64,000 nucleotides of DNA, from assembly GCA_036365455.1 (NCBI GenBank), contig JAWQUS010000030.1:1426001-1490000 (forward strand), in the 5' to 3' direction. This document shows positions 63,651-64,000 of this stretch, one piece after another; position 1 is the stretch's first letter, and the number at the start of each line of letters is the position of its first letter. This DNA comes from Macrosoma leucophasiata. Lineage: Eukaryota > Arthropoda > Insecta > Lepidoptera > Hedylidae. The notes under the pieces were generated by a model, which did not search any database, had not been told where the DNA came from, and saw only the letters and a list, made by a program, of their open reading frames with translations. A program made the position numbers and the translations under genes.

Positions 63651-64000
63651 GATATATTTTATTTCGAAAAAACGCCGAACAATTGAGTCGTCTATGATCG
63701 AATCTAAAAAGATTGTTTGTCCAACGACATTATATTTATCTTTCTAGTCCCCGGTTGTCTTATATTAAGACGTGCGGACGGTGCATGAAGATTAATAAAC
63801 AAAAGAGGGTCATTAAAATGGCTATTTTGGAACGTCGGCTGAACGCGATTAACTAGATACCAGCGGCAATGGATCTTGTGTTGCAAGCCATGAACTGAGA
63901 GCGAATTTAATATTCCATTGATTCTTTCACGTACATAAAACATTCTACACACATTATTTAAAATGAGTTTGACACACAGTAAATTGATCACATAACGATT
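63651..64000. other. Unassigned end of window
   Basis: No gene or family match was recognised. Confidence 0.4.

Overview
The window looks like lepidopteran (moth or butterfly) nuclear DNA. It is AT-rich, its host genes are split into short exons with GT-AG introns, and most of the rest is short non-autonomous repeats of types I associate with Lepidoptera. No bacterial gene organisation, CRISPR array, rRNA gene or credible free-standing tRNA gene was seen. The lepidopteran assignment is an inference from repeat style and from the arthropod-specific gene family.

Two host protein genes are supported, both on the minus strand and arranged head to tail. Gene 1 (nine exons, 10049 down to position 1, 3' end cut off by the window) encodes a SET/MYND protein of the arthropod SmydA family (msta/SmydA-8-like). 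It has an intact N-terminal MYND zinc finger, a SET domain split by a Cys-rich insert, a CxCxxC post-SET site and a helical C-terminal region. Gene 2 (38004 down to 16791) encodes a paralog. Nine exons from 27685 to 16791, plus a plausible 27-nt first coding exon 10.3 kb upstream, join to exactly 533 codons including the stop. Gene 2 lacks a MYND finger and has a Lys/Glu-rich N-terminus instead. All splice phases fit; one gene 2 intron appears to use a GC donor.

The most unusual host feature is a set of decayed exon duplicates inside the introns of these genes: at least three, probably four, partial copies of gene 2 exon 6 in intron 6, two partial copies of exon 7 in intron 7, and a partial copy of gene 1 exon 5 in its intron 5.

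The rest is layered mobile DNA. There are two nearly identical mariner copies (11780-13058 and 53804-55026) with different disabling lesions, a degenerate R4/Dong-like non-LTR retrotransposon (about 63110 to 59960), RTE-like and Jockey/CR1-like LINE fragments, tRNA-headed SINEs (families C and D), a SINE with a 5S-rRNA-like head (family B), an abundant SINE-like repeat of about 290 bp (family A), family F repeats with TGATGA-type tails, and many terminal-inverted-repeat MITEs, several nested in other repeats. One MITE family (E) has expanded internally into an 82-bp tandem array (about 40650-41340). Family L is a Tyr-tRNA-like sequence held between two long inverted arms.

Region by region: 1-10 kb gene 1; 10-16.5 kb intergenic repeats and mariner copy 1; 16.8-27.7 kb gene 2 exons 10 to 2; 27.7-38 kb the inferred first intron of gene 2; 38-59.5 kb repeats without a recognised host gene; 59.5-63.1 kb a 5S-type SINE and the LINE; 63.1-64 kb a SINE and unassigned sequence. 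Family letters (A, B, C ...) are my own labels. Repeat edges were read by eye and are good to a few bases where terminal repeats are clear, and otherwise to about 10-20 bases.
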